Source: Rhizophlyctis rosea
Taxonomy: Eukaryota; Chytridiomycota; Chytridiomycetes; Rhizophlyctidales; Rhizophlyctidaceae
Direction of reading: 5' to 3'
DNA: 64,000 nucleotides
Assembly: GCA_027596075.1 (NCBI GenBank)
Contig: JADGJC010000167.1
Coordinates: 1-64,000 of the forward strand
Positions within the stretch are counted from its first letter, which is position 1, and each line of letters starts with the position of its first letter. Shown in pieces: positions 33,165-45,509 of this stretch. The notes beneath the pieces are model-generated. The model was not told where the DNA came from, did no database searches, and worked only from the letters and a program-made list of their open reading frames with translations. A program made the position numbers and the translations under genes.

Positions 33165-36100
33165 CTACTCCCCAATTTGTACTTCGCGTTGCGTGAACTG
33201 GCTTATGACAAGCTCCTTGGTAGGGGTGATTCGCAACTCCCCTGTGCGGTACAAACGGCATGGGTCGATCAAAAATGCACCGAATGTTGGGGTTGTCTTC
33301 ACGCGTTCCACTCGGATGATCATATACGCCGTCTTGGGATGTGGTTCGTCGAGATGATGAGTGAGCGTTTCAGCCTGCGAAAAACAAGTCCATGATCAGC
33401 CTTTCGATAAAGGAAAGGAAGATGCGACAGAGGTGGTAATGATAATAACAGCTCCTCAGAGGAAAACAAAACTCCCATCGATCAAACGCACCAATTCCCA
33501 TTGCCTCCCCTTCATGAACATATTCTCGTCCACGCTATTCACGGTGGTTTTTATTTCAATCCAATACTGTGTTCCAACGGGAGGTAGATGATCATCGTCG
33601 TCCTCCGTCATCGCATCCTCTTAGTGTTTGATTGGCGTTTGTTGGTCGGAGAACCGTTTCAGAAGTGCTCGCATATGTCCCTCAGTGTCGTGGTGGAAGA
33701 AATCAGAGTTGGTGTTAACGGTTGGTGCGGGGAAGCCTGCAATCTGACGTAGATGACTCGTCCAGTTCGCTTCCGTAAAGTCGGGCAACAGGCCGGAGAG
33801 TTGGTGATAGGTCTGTCATTTCATGCTCAAGAGATAGAGGAATCAAAATATGGTTGTCAACTACGTGTTTGACACTCACAAACAGTTCTCCCAAATATCC
33901 AGTTTCATTTGTTGAATCCGAAGCAGGAGCAATACCTCCATCATCAAGTCGGTCTTGAGGCTGACGTTCCCCACGACGCACACCACGTCTGCGCCCGGTC
34001 CCTTTACTGGTCATCACAGCCGGAGTGCTTTGCCGGATCGTCCTTGGTCTATTTGCTGCAACAGTACCCCTGGTGCCACCTCCCTCCTCAACCGAACCGA
34101 AGCCGCCTATTGTGGAGTCATTCCCAGCCGTCTCAGGAGTAATGGGCGCGTTCGCCATCAATGCAACAAGAGCGGGATCTAGTCGGTCTTGAATCCATCT
34201 CCATGAGTTGGAGTTACCTCCCTGGGTAGATTCGGGGTTGTTATCCCGATTGGCTGCGGGTGCTGGACTTGTATTGACATTGGGGGGAGGACCAGCGGGC
34301 GCTGTTGGAGTTGCGGACCCGCCCGCTTGCATTTTGGGAATAGTCTTGTGTGGTGGAGTTTGCCGGGGGGGGAGGAAGTTGCGAAAAAATGCGATCCATC
34401 CGTTGAGCCCGTTTTGCAGCAGGGAAGATGGAATTGTCAAGCTGGTCGATTGTGCGGCGGAGAGGATGTGATGGCAAAGCGTTATACGGAGTCATGCGGG
34501 TATTCGCCGCATTGTCGGTGGAGAGAGTGGCTTGATTGAGGTGGAAAGGTGCGGTCGTATCTACGTTTAGCTGCTCTACCGTAGGGAAGGTCCCATCACC
34601 CTGGTGCGTTGCTGATGCCTGGGCGTGTTCGTTCGGCAAACTGGTCCCATCCATTTCCATACTCGTCCCTGAAGGTAAACGACTGTGGTGGATGGCCGAT
34701 CCCGACGACTCCCTAAGGCAAGGACTTGGTCGGCTCCCATTAACAACCCTCGCCGGACGTCCTGGCACCCCATCCACATTTTCGGCTGAGTCGATTACAT
34801 CTCCTCCCATCACTGCTGATGTTTGCTCAAAATGTTGAGGCACATAGCCTTGCTCTGAAGTCCTTGCCCTACGTGCCCCAAGTCCCACAGTGGTCTCCAC
34901 CTCCTCTTCACTTTCCTCCTCGTCTTCCTCCTCCTCTTCTTCTTCCTCCGTATCTTCAACCTCTCCTTCATCATCCTCCTCCTCCTCCTCCTCTTCGTCC
35001 ACATCAAACCGAACTCTCTGATCAAACTCCGCAGGCAAGCTTGCAATTCCCTCCTCCTTCAAAAACCCCTCTGCCTCCTGCTTAGACATCCTCAACAACG
35101 TCCGCATAAATTCGGAAATCCGGGCAGGTACCCCAAGAAACTTCCCAATCTGCGCCAAGAATTTGTGATCTTTCAAGTTGTTGGACGCATCTGATGGAAA
35201 CTTGATGTAAATCTCGATGGGCATGGTTGTATCATCTTCCTCTGTATCTGCTTCGGCGGCATGGTCCACGAGCCATACACTCTCCTTGGCTGGTTTCGTA
35301 TAAGTTCCGTTTGCGTACGACAGGGTGTAGGTGCTGTTCAAAGATTGTACTGTGAAAACCTTGAGGTGCTGAAGGCGAAGCAATGCTGGTCGGAGATCGT
35401 CGTGCTTATTATTGTACATGTGATAGAGACATCTGTGGCATAGCTGTCAATATTCAAAAGATTAACCAATTTAACTTGGCACTCGCGTACCTGTCTACCA
35501 AGGGAACGATTGCTCTGATGGCATTGGTATACCACCTATCCAACGTCTTCCCATGAGGCACACATTTCCGTCGCACCAGCGTCGATAATCTTAGCATAGG
35601 CGGTTTGACAAGCTTCAGCAGGGGCATCAGCTGTGGCACGTCCGATACATCAATTTAAAGCATGTCCACGTGGTCTCCGAAATGTTCCACATATTCCGCA
35701 TGATCCGGAATAACAATCCGCTCATTGGCTTTCACGAACCATGTCCTGCCGCCGGCCTTGGTGTATCGACGACGCATGTGGAAGATGGCCTCATTGCAGA
35801 CTAGGGTGGTGATCCAACTGTAAGTTTCTGGCTTGGCACGTTTGTTGTCGGTGATGTGTTGGCTCAATGATCGGAGAATTCTCATGATGATTTCCGAATC
35901 ATCGTGGCTCAGCGGGGATGTGGCGGTGAGTTCCTTTAGGGCGGCTGGAGTGTCGGTGATGTCCATTGAGCGAACGCCAAGAACGTCAAGGAAGAATGTC
36001 TTATGTTCATGGTAGTGGCGATTTAGGAAGGTAGCGTTGCGGAATATGGTAGTAGAGCCGGACCATCGGACTTCGGTAATGCGTTTCCATTCAGGGGGAG

Positions 36101-38986
36101 AGCCATTGATGTAAATCAGCGGAGTCGTCTCGAAGATTTCGCTAAACCCTCACCAGTAAGTCAGGCGGATACAGAGTATGTGGCGAAATCGAACTTACTT
36201 CAACTTCATTTCCCCTCGATTTACCTCCAAAGCCCGGTACATCGACCTGATGAGCCCTCCATCAATGTTCCCCCCTTTCTCCTGTAGTTCTTTCAAGCGC
36301 TTGATCAAAGTCGGCCCATCCGGAGATAACCCAACGCCAAACGTTCCCAGAAACTGCCAGTCCGGATTATCCGAGTTAGCGACGGCAAGGTATGATAATG
36401 AGTGGCCGAAGAATCTCGCCATTTGCGAAGTTTTGAGGTATGTGTGCTTCAAAAGCGCCTGCCCATCCTTCCCGTCAAACCTAACCGGAACCGACAACGT
36501 TTGCATCCTCCGCACGAAGTTTCCATTGGATACAAAATGCTTGTAGTAGGATAGCCAATGGCGTTTGATCATCAGAAGGAGACGCATTGATAGATTGGGT
36601 TTGTGCGAGATCGTGGTGAACTCCCATGTGCAGGTTTGAGTGGCGGAGCCGACGGACTTCTCATCACAAATTCGAACGATATCCCGTACCCCCAAGGTTT
36701 TGAGCAAAGGATGCATGGACGGATCAGCGAGGTCCTTATCAACGAACAATACGTTGTCTTCGCCGGCGAGGAGTGTTTTCAGGTCTTCCGACGGTAAGTA
36801 GCATGCCATGCTGGAGCCACGTTTCCGCTTTCGAGACACAGATACAAGTCGCGGAACTTGGTACGGTCGATTTGGTGCCAAATTGCGTCCCAATGAGAAT
36901 GCAGGAACGAAATGTGCGCTTTCAATTCCGGGATGGAGCGGGGAAGAGATTTGTTGACAGGCCAGGATTGGTGCAGGCGAAGGATGGATTGCGCTAATTC
37001 GAGGGCGTTTGGATTTTTGACACCCAGCAGGTCCAGGAAAAGGCGGGCTTCGTTAGACTGGTGTGTTGCCGGGTGGATGAATTTGAACTCTCTATCAGGC
37101 GATTTCGTGACGTTGGCGGATGTGAAGAAGATGGAATTGGAGGCGACCGCATTTTGAATACTGTTGTCATCCATTAGATAGATCTTTATGCCTGAAAGAA
37201 TTCCGATGTACCTGGCACGAGGATTATTACGCCGGCCGGAGCGCGTCAGTGCCGATAGCTGTATATATAGAGTACTGTAAAGTTTGTTGAACCAGGTAGG
37301 CGTGCGTGTGTTTGTTTCATTCAGGTGGAGGTGTTGAAGGGAGGTGATAAATTGATCCAAAGACAGGTATTGTAGTCCCAACGCCGTCGAAAGTCTATCG
37401 GGGACATGGAATTTCGGGTCCTTGTAGTGACGCCAGATAGTGTTGTACAGGATATTATCAGGAATGAAAGGCTTTCCCGCATCGTCTGTGAACACTGTCC
37501 CAAGTGCCACAACTTCACCGGGCTTTGCCCAAGTGCCATCCATGACCCTAATGATCTGTGTCTGTCGCAGAGTTGTGATGATTTGCAGCGGGACAAGGGC
37601 GAAGAACGGATCCGAGATGTCGTTGCTCAGGGGAACGTATGATAGGAACGAGTTGGCAAGGCTGGGAGATGAGCAAAGAGCTCTTATGGATTGGACAAAT
37701 GCAGGAGCAATATTATCCCGCAATTGTCGATTCCATTGATTTCCGTCGGTGACGCCTTCTCGGCTGGATTGCGTAAGGAAGTCCCCTTGGATGATAAACT
37801 GTGTTGCGTGTTGCATGGGGGCATTGGTTGAATCACGATCTAAGACATTTACGACTTACTTTGAACCCATACGGTCTGAGCGGCAGGAATGCAAAAACGC
37901 TGCACGTTGCTTCCAGCATAGGCTTCCCCTCCTTATGCGGGAAAGCTAGCACCAACTCAGTGCTGGAAATGCCTTCTCGCTTGTGCTCTTTTAGAGCAGA
38001 CATATCGACAGTGAATCGTTGCACTTTGAACGTTTCGATGGTTGTGGAAGGCTTCCCGGTCCCAGTTACGACGACTTTGCTAATCACGCAATCATCTCCC
38101 TCTACAGTCCTGCGCATGGCCATACGGTAATCCCCAATATGTAACTCCAACTCTCTCACTGTGCGGAGAAACAACAGAAGGTTGGGATGGATCTGCAAAA
38201 TCTGCTGCTGAAGGCTGTCACGATTGACACCCTTGCGGAACCGCAGGTAAAAGGAAGTCATTCCTGGCGGGGGAAGAACAGGGAAGGTGTCCACCCATTC
38301 CGGTGCAATCATGCCAAGCGGTTTGGTATCATCAAATCGGAAAACGTAGTTGTTGGAATATATGTACACTTGGGAAGCCACTGTAAACACCGACTTGAAC
38401 CCTGCAGGACAACAAATGCTTGTGAGTTCATCTCTTGATGCCGCCGTACCTCAGCAGCTTAATATAGCAGATATTTACATACCAATGCCCTTTTCCCCGA
38501 TGTATCCTAATTCACGCGAGCTCTTCGTGCTCCCACCGGTTTTGCATATAGCCTCCACATTTTCCGGTCTGAATCCAATCTCATTGCATTCTGTGACAAT
38601 ACAGTTGTCCAACAGCTTGATGCGGGCGATGGGAGAGACACCGTGAGCATATTGATTGTCATCAAAATTCTGAAGAAGTTCAAAGATGAAGTGCGTTTCT
38701 TTGGAGTACAGTTCGGTGGATAATCTGAATTTGCAAAAATATCGCAGATTCTGATTTAATAGCGGGAAACCACCCCGGAAAGAACGAAGTCCATAACGCA
38801 AAGCGAAGTTCAAAGTCGTGATGCCTGGAAGGCATCCGGAACTTACCGTTGCAGAGCGGTATTGTATTGGCTTTGGAGATTAGCCACCATTTCCCTTGCG
38901 TCCTGTGACAGAGTTGAGTTCACCGCCTCATCCCATACCAGGCGTTTGCGGATATTGAGAATGTGCTGTTTCTCCAGGGACGCCAT
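33165..38986 (-). pseudogene. NO VEIN/sacsin-like HSP90-type ATPase with DUF3883 C-terminus, broken
   Basis: Exons: 38986-38847, 38724-38483, 38401-37860, 37798-36199, 36141-35491, 35432-33880, 33812-33492, 33374-33165, about 1,750 codons. The N-terminus is a Bergerat-fold ATPase: HFIFELLQNFDDNQY (ATP-binding Asn/Asp box) and IGEKGIGFKSVF (glycine box, formed across a splice site). The C-terminus is the DUF3883/NO VEIN-type nuclease-like domain: GYLGELF, SDFFHHDTEG, QYWIEIKTT, FMKGRQWEL, AYMIIRV. A Glu/Asp-rich linker (about 34870-34995) precedes it. Four lesions interrupt the frame: TAA at 35655-35657 inside VDML*IDVSDV, TAA at 33621-33623, a missing base at about 36800-36810 (exon length 1600 instead of 3n+2) and an extra base in an eight-base homopolymer at 34365-34372. 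Homology continues past each one. TAA is a normal stop here (LPMO, F-box gene), so code change is unlikely. Fungal members are common, of unknown function. Confidence 0.82.
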
Positions 38987-40404
38987 TGTGTGTTGAAGGG
39001 ACCAGAAGGGAATGTGGGAAGTGTGAGAAGATTGTGTGGCCTGGTCAGGAATCAGTTGGGGATTGCTCAACCACCATGTCAATCTTTTTGGTATTACAGA
39101 TTTACTCCAAATGGGTAAATTGCATGCCTGGACATGGGCCAGACGATGTCTGCCAGATTCGGACACGCCCACCGAAAATTGGCCGAAAACTTCGCAAATG
39201 GAACTTTCGGATGCTTTTCCGAAATTCATGAGTTTACATTTGATCTCTAGGCTGAAGAGCGGCAATGGACGACGCAGCAGCCGTAAAAACACTTCATGTC
39301 GGCAACGACGCATCCGTAGAGCTTGCAAACTTTCCAAAATGAGACGTTGCTAACCTCTCGGTTGAAAGCCATCCCATAATGCTAGTGCGCTGTATGAAAA
39401 TCATTGGACGAACAAGGCACCATACATATAATGGCGCACCTTGCACTAACAAACTTGGTTCGGCCTGGGAGCCAAAACATCGTTCAGTGATGCTCCAGCC
39501 AAGCGTAAAACAGACTCATGCAACAAACACTCCAAGCGACTGACCGTGTAGCGGAGTTCAAAGTGTTGAGAGAATAGAAAGAAGCGAAAAACGAGAGAAT
39601 GGAGGAAAGATGCAAAACTACATATGACAAATCGTATTTGATGCACGCGAAAGGTGCCGACACCACACACAAAAGGGACGCCGCGCAATGTCAAATGCAC
39701 TTGTCCCATAACACCCATCCCTGCATGTCATTGTCAAAAGCAGAGCCTCCGACTATAGCAACCAATAGAGCTCACCAAAGTACGATTTGACATAGGAACA
39801 GAAAACAGAGGACCGTCTCTCAAAACATGTCAAAAGAGATCGGACCGGAAGCTGTGACAACGGGGCGTGCCAGCGGGACGTCTGATTTATAACTTCCTGA
39901 GCGCAACATTTTTTGTTTTCCATTCCTTGCACTCAGTGACTCAATGTGTTTTGATCACAAAGCAACCAAATGGTTCGGATCTTGTGATGAAATTGTTCGG
40001 CTCAATAGCATCTCCAATGGTAAGTTGGCAACATATTATAAAGTCCACACCCTTATGTACAAGTTTGACAGGTGTAGACATTTTGCCAGCACGCGTCTTG
40101 GGGGTGACAAGAGCCTAACTTGGCGTCCCCAGGGTCCAACTGGGCGCGGAGTTTGTTTGTTTAGGTAAGCACGGCATTGCGCCTCCAGCCCCAAGGATTG
40201 TTCTCTGTGTTTGAACTTTGCACTTCCACAATTGACCAGCATGAACTGTGCTAGTAAGTATGAACTTCTTAGACTGCCATACCATATGGCTCTGATCCCA
40301 TGGTGAAGATTGTTTTAAAAAAGTCATCCGCACCGCATCGTTTGGCCGACTTCCTCCTTTGGATCTCCTAACGAGAAAGCACCACCACTCCAGCACCAAG
40401 CATT
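38987..40404. other. Intergenic region
   Basis: About 1.4 kb between the broken ATPase gene and the ankyrin-type gene. Short open frames only; no domain, RNA or repeat recognised. Confidence 0.5.
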
Positions 40405-41748
40405 TTACAATTGGTACAGATCCATATCGAGACGGTAGCATGAACTGTTTTTGAGCGGAAGTCCCTTGCAAGTGAAATCGATGTTGCGGGCATAAGGTTG
40501 CGATGAGACAATGAATACCCCTTGCAAGTGAAATCGATGTTGCGGGCATAAGGTTGCGATGAGACAATGAATACCCCAGAATGAAATTTCATAGTATTGG
40601 CCACCATAGTAGTAGGAGAAGCGTTCCCCTCTCTCCCACAATGGTCGTAGACATGATTCTACCTTCCCGTAGTGTGCCTCAAGCTCTTCGAGTTCCAACT
40701 TGTTACTCTCCAACCACTTTACCACAGCGCCCCGCCGTCCCCTTCGAAACGGCACCTTTGACCACTGGACTTCCAACCCGCTATTTTTCCACCATTCTAA
40801 AACCTCAATGGCGATCCATTCTTTCAGGCTCACAGCCTTGACAGCCCTCTCCGCATCCCATACCGGAAGCCCGCTTGCCCTCCACCACTCGAGCACCGCA
40901 ATCTGGCCATGGACACTAGCTACCGTTATAGGCGAGTTCCAGTATCTAATCTTGAGATCACTTTCCTTCCACCATTCCAACACGTCGATATGACCCCGCC
41001 CCACCGCATGTTCGAAGGCCCGCCAACTATATACTAGATCCAGCCCACTAGCGCGCCACCATTCCAAAACGTGTACATGTCCGTTGGCGGATGCCACATC
41101 CATCGGAGTCGTCCCGCTTGGGTGGTTGTACGTCGGCCGGGAAGGTAAGGGAAGAAATTTGGACCGCCCTACGTAGCAGATATTCTCCACAGGAAGGCCA
41201 AGTGTTCTCAGCCATTCCAAAACCGCCACTTGACCGTCGGCACTCGCTTCGTACCATGCCTGTGCACAGTTCACGACCAACTTTTCACCGGTCAACTCTC
41301 TGTAATTCTGACGCAACCATTCGAATGTGCTCACATCACCCCTCCTGAAAACGCTCCCAACGTCGACAGATATGTCTCCCAGTATCCTCCCAGCTTTATT
41401 TCGTTTCCACCGCAGAAGAATGTCTAGGACTTCGATACGACCTTTAGAGACTGCCCGCTGGAGGGCGCCTGGAAAGTAAGGAATAAGCGCGGTGCGGAGG
41501 TAGGAGTATTTGTAGTGTGTGTGGAGGTAGTTTGCAATGGGGAAGGATCGGCGGATTGGGAGGAGGAGAAGGATCTGAGATATGACGTCGAGTGGTAGAT
41601 CAGGCTCCTGGTGCTTGATGTTAAAATGGCTCATTTGCGAACTAAAAATTGCGGAAAAGCTTACTTCTGCTTCATGAGTTCCATGCCGCGGATGAGGTGA
41701 TTCGGAAGAGTTCTTCATCGCACTCTGCAAAGAATGAAGCTTGTTCAT
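40405..41748 (-). CDS. Ankyrin-type repeat protein of the chytrid VLEWW class
   Basis: Open frame of 447 codons without a required intron. After an F-box-like N-terminal helix (DLPLDVISQILLLLPIRRSF), there are seven or eight ankyrin-like repeats, each centred on a helix such as VLEWLRTLGLP, VLEWWRASGLD, VLEWWKESDLK and VLEWWKNSGLE. Repeats of this VLEWW type are abundant in chytrid genomes and serve as protein-binding scaffolds of unknown targets. The likely start is 41748, but Met at 41634 would leave out a low-complexity leader. The last about 60 residues come from a 56-bp tandem duplication (40463-40574): because 56 is not a multiple of three, the second copy is read in another frame and yields an unrelated peptide. 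Confidence 0.8.
   Translation of the reverse strand: MNKLHSLQSAMKNSSESPHPRHGTHEAEVSFSAIFSSQMSHFNIKHQEPDLPLDVISQILLLLPIRRSFPIANYLHTHYKYSYLRTALIPYFPGALQRAVSKGRIEVLDILLRWKRNKAGRILGDISVDVGSVFRRGDVSTFEWLRQNYRELTGEKLVVNCAQAWYEASADGQVAVLEWLRTLGLPVENICYVGRSKFLPLPSRPTYNHPSGTTPMDVASANGHVHVLEWWRASGLDLVYSWRAFEHAVGRGHIDVLEWWKESDLKIRYWNSPITVASVHGQIAVLEWWRASGLPVWDAERAVKAVSLKEWIAIEVLEWWKNSGLEVQWSKVPFRRGRRGAVVKWLESNKLELEELEAHYGKVESCLRPLWERGERFSYYYGGQYYEISFWGIHCLIATLCPQHRFHLQGVFIVSSQPYARNIDFTCKGLPLKNSSCYRLDMDLYQL
40463..40574. repeat. Perfect 56-bp tandem duplication
   Basis: Two head-to-tail copies, 40463-40518 and 40519-40574, identical at every base compared, with a further CCC after the second copy. It lies in the 3' part of the ankyrin-type gene. 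Confidence 0.93.
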
Positions 41749-42673
41749 AATTCACATCAGCAAGCATGTATATATTCTAGCAAGGCGGAAAGATTTCTTG
41801 TCGACTGATTCGGACGCACAAGCGCATCACCGCGCGCGATTCCGCTGAGGGATATTGAAGATGCGTGCTTTTTTATACAGCTTTTCTGAACCCGGAGCCG
41901 ACACGCCCAAAGTGACAATCGCACCACCAGAGCAACGCCCACACAACTCGCCCAGTGTGTCACACACTTCACACCCCTCATCCAGTCACCGCAGAGCGCT
42001 TGTCCAGTGACTACTCTATGGGCTTTGCTTCCCCGTTCTGCTGTTCTGCTTCCATTTTCCCATGATGGATCTTGTAGAAAACTTTTTGGGTGGAGTCAGG
42101 CTGACGTGCTCACCTCGAGAAAGGAGGTAATCTTCATTGACAAGGTAGTTAGGGCAACAACACCATTGATTCCCTGTGGCCCATTTTCGAATATGTTGGC
42201 TTCATGGCCGGGGTGTGATCATATTCTGATATGTACAAGTGTTTACCTGTCCTTATATAGTATCCGGCCTTGGCACTGAGAAGACATCTTATTCGCGCCG
42301 GCTGTATTATGCATGAGGACCGCCGGCTTGCTGCTAGGGATGCACACGTTTTTCTTCTCCATTGATGATATTGAGAAATGAAGTTTTCAAGTGCTTTCCA
42401 CTTACATTTGTGCCTACGCTCCAAATGCAAAATACACCGAGTGCCGCTCCATTCCAAAAGCTCTTCTTCAAGATGGTAAACAATCACAATATTTTACAGG
42501 AAAAACCGCGACACACAGACAATGGGCCACTAGGTTTACAGTCTCGTCTCCCAACACTAAAAATGGACCTCCAAAAGACGTCTAGCTAAGCTGCTGTCAT
42601 TGGCACTCGCCAATCCCATCATATTGCACCCTGCTCGACTCCGACGCGCAGTTCAGTCACAGGGATTCAGCTC
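41749..42673. other. Intergenic region
   Basis: About 920 bp; a 112-codon minus-strand frame (42149-42487) shows no recognisable feature and is not called. Confidence 0.5.
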
Positions 42674-43024
42674 TCAGGAGGATCCACCGATAGCCTGCTT
42701 AAGGCGCGCATCATTTGAATGTCCCTCAGCGGAACCTTGCGTAGGACGTGAGGGGTCAGCCGTAGTACGATGGCCGGCGTTTGTGATGTTGTTTTGCGGG
42801 TTGTTTGTAAATAGTTGGGTGTTGGCAGTTTCGGAAGAGACATTTTTGGGTGCGGAGGAGTCTTGGCCGAGTACAACCTGAATGAATGAAATCAAATATT
42901 AGCTTGCGTCCTTGACACGAGCAGGCAGAGCAAAGGAGTCGGATGCGAGGAAGAGGGTTTATAGTACATCGCATACCTCCTTGAATTGAGTGCCGAGGGA
43001 CTTTTCGCGTTCGTCTTGAGACAT
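42674..43024 (-). CDS. Small hydrophilic protein of unknown function
   Basis: Exons 43024-42977 and 42877-42674 (GT-AG, phase 0) give 83 aa. It begins MSQDEREKSLGTQFKE and continues as a polar Asn/Thr/Ser/Gln-rich sequence (SSETANTQLFTNNPQ, SAEGHSNDARLKQA) with no cysteine, signal peptide or membrane segment. It is probably disordered; no family is recognised. Support comes from the clean intron and an ATG in a purine-poor CACACC context; confidence is moderate. Confidence 0.5.
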
Positions 43025-45509
43025 GGTGTGTGTGTTTTGGAATTTGTAGATTGGTGTTGTGTTGGTGTGTAAGATTCGGAAGAGTTTGATAGTTTTGGTG
43101 TGAGAATGCAATGCTGCGAGCAGCTTGAGAATGCCGCATTTATATGCCAGAGCGGGTAATTGGATCGAACGGTGGGGAACGGACCCTGCCTGTTACATCA
43201 TAAGCGCGTCTTGAAACGATCAGTGTGGTGGTGGTGAGGTGGCGTCGCTGCGCTGTGGCGTCGTGCATCGCGTAAGGAATGAGCATTGCCCAGACCTGCA
43301 AATTGGCGATTTTGGCAGAATACCCATACTACAAATGTGATTTGAAGCAATAGAAGCATGTGAAAATGACCTGAGGGTTCGAATCCATACCCTCAGAGTG
43401 TTACCCACATACAAGATTTTTTTCCTTGCAATGGGGTTTCAAATTGACATTACATAAAGTGCCCAAACACATAATTTCTGCAATTTGATCTTGGCCGGCA
43501 GTTGCATGCTGGAGAACTTCCCGTCCACCTTCTTTGTTCATGGTCGTGGAATTCCATGTACCAAGTGTAGAACCACCAGCGCTCTGCGTCGGGTGCTTCT
43601 TCGACTTCCATGACAGGGAATCGTATTCCTCATGATGCGTCGCTCGTTGTATTATAATATGCGTTTCCCTTTCCCCCTTCAAAAAATAACCGGTGTCGGT
43701 TCCTCACACCTCAATCGCAGAGATTGTTGGACAGCGAGAAAGATGAAGATAAGTCGATGCCAAGGTAAAATGAATTAGGCGTACATGGGGATGATCCGAT
43801 GACGGTAAGGACATGTTCTCATGATTTCATGCTATTTCATGGCGCCTGCAAGTGCTTTTTTCTTTGCTCCGATATTGGTTGAAGCTTCTTCCGGAGTCTG
43901 AGTCTGCTCCAATCTCATTCCAGTCCGACTCATTCTGCGTACATCTATTTCTGCTTCTCATGTCACATCAGTCAAAAAGACTTCCTTCCGTTGCACAGTG
44001 CCACGATGAAGTGGATCCATCACCCATTTCCGTCAAGATTTGCCTGAATTCAATTCTGAGTTGAATAGAACCTTGAGTTGACACCCCTTTTCTGAAGAAA
44101 TGATTTCATGAGATCCCCGATGGGTTCCGAAGTTCAATGACGTTCACTTCGATGAGGAAAAAAACGCCGACAACTGACGTACTCAATAGTGGTCGAAGCA
44201 TTTAGCTTTGCTTCTATATGCCATCTTTTACATCCATTGAAGGAGCTATGGTACCTACTCAGACGCAAGCAAATCAATTCTGACAACAGAGAAAGTCGTG
44301 AGCAGCGCAAACATGCTGGACACGTCTATTCCAGAAGCTAAGAAAAGGTCAAGCTTCCCATACGTTCGTCTTCAATGCCAGTGCAACAACATGTTGACAT
44401 ATGAGACTGCCTACATTCCTGACAGCGGTGACTCGCTATAAAAGGGAATCAAACAAACGGAATATGCCGGCCGCATACATTGGACAACAAAATTGATGAG
44501 ATCAGCGATAAATGGCGGTGTGTGCTATACGGTGGCGGTGTCTCACCCAGCCGCCACCGCCACCTTCTCGATGTGTTTGGCGACTCCGGGCGAGCCACGA
44601 AATGACGTTTTGCTCTCGTGCTGCCCTCAAAACGCGTCCAACATCGTTTCTCACTTCCCTTCGCACCTCCTTCTCGCCCTTGACGACGATCCGATGCCGT
44701 CATTCATCGCAATCGCATATTTGACTACAACAAAGTCCGATAATACGCATACTGAATATTACTAAGACCTACTGTCTGTCCATTGCAGTTGTTGGTAACA
44801 GCAACTTCTGGATCCTGGTGATTAGTCAACGGCCGAACCTATTGAACCCTTTGGCAATGTCCCAAACAACGTGGCATCATGGAAAATGATGGCATCAGAA
44901 AGATTTTGAGACTCACACTGGGAGACTTTGTGGGAGACTGTCAGTCTCGGAGCCCTGAAGGAGGGCTCAGGAAAACAACCCGAACCGCCGAGCCTCCCAC
45001 AACCCAGATGAGGTAAAGGGACAAAGAATATGAACTCCCAAATTACCAAAAAGATTGACGGGATGGACTTAACAAAACCGGCCCCATTATCCTCCTTACC
45101 AAGAACTTGTCGCTGGTATGGACAGGTCGCATGACCCGGATACCCCACCCTGCATTCCACAGTGCATTGCCAGCATTACGTGCAGAGATCAAAAGAACTA
45201 TTCTGGATTGGTAACAACCCTTTTACGGAGGGCAGGACACATCACAGTCACATAACATACCCCTAAATCACCCACTATCATCTTTTCAAACCTCCGGCAG
45301 AAAACATCACATCCAAAATTTGTGCTGGCGCAACAACCAACACAAGTCACTCCATAAAACCAAACCAAACATTCCCTCTCCTCTTGGTTGACCATCCTAT
45401 ACGACGTCCCTGATACTTGCCAAACAACCCATCTTCAATTGGCTCAAACATATTCCTCACGATACCATAATCAATACTCATCTCCTAGTCAATAAAAAAA
45501 CTCACCATA
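43025..45509. other. Long intergenic region
   Basis: About 2.5 kb with no supported gene. It has a perfect 7-bp inverted repeat CTGAGGG/CCCTCAG at 43371-43396 around a TTCGAATCC loop, which mimics a tRNA T-arm but has no tRNA around it. Confidence 0.5.

Noticed and set aside
34241..35419. Acidic 392-codon frame as an independent gene
   Set aside because: It begins inside a phase-consistent exon of the NO VEIN-like gene and sits between that gene's ATPase and DUF3883 parts.
33621..35657. Reassignment of TAA to a sense codon
   Set aside because: Intact genes in the window (LPMO, F-box) end naturally in TAA, so the two in-frame TAA codons are better read as nonsense mutations or errors.
43371..43396. 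TTCGAATCC loop resembling a tRNA T-arm
   Set aside because: It is the loop of a simple CTGAGGG/CCCTCAG hairpin; no D-arm, anticodon arm or acceptor stem is found on either side.
43401..43682. 93-codon minus-strand frame with Gly/Ser/Thr-rich sequence
   Set aside because: No recognisable family, no intron evidence and no neighbouring exons in phase.
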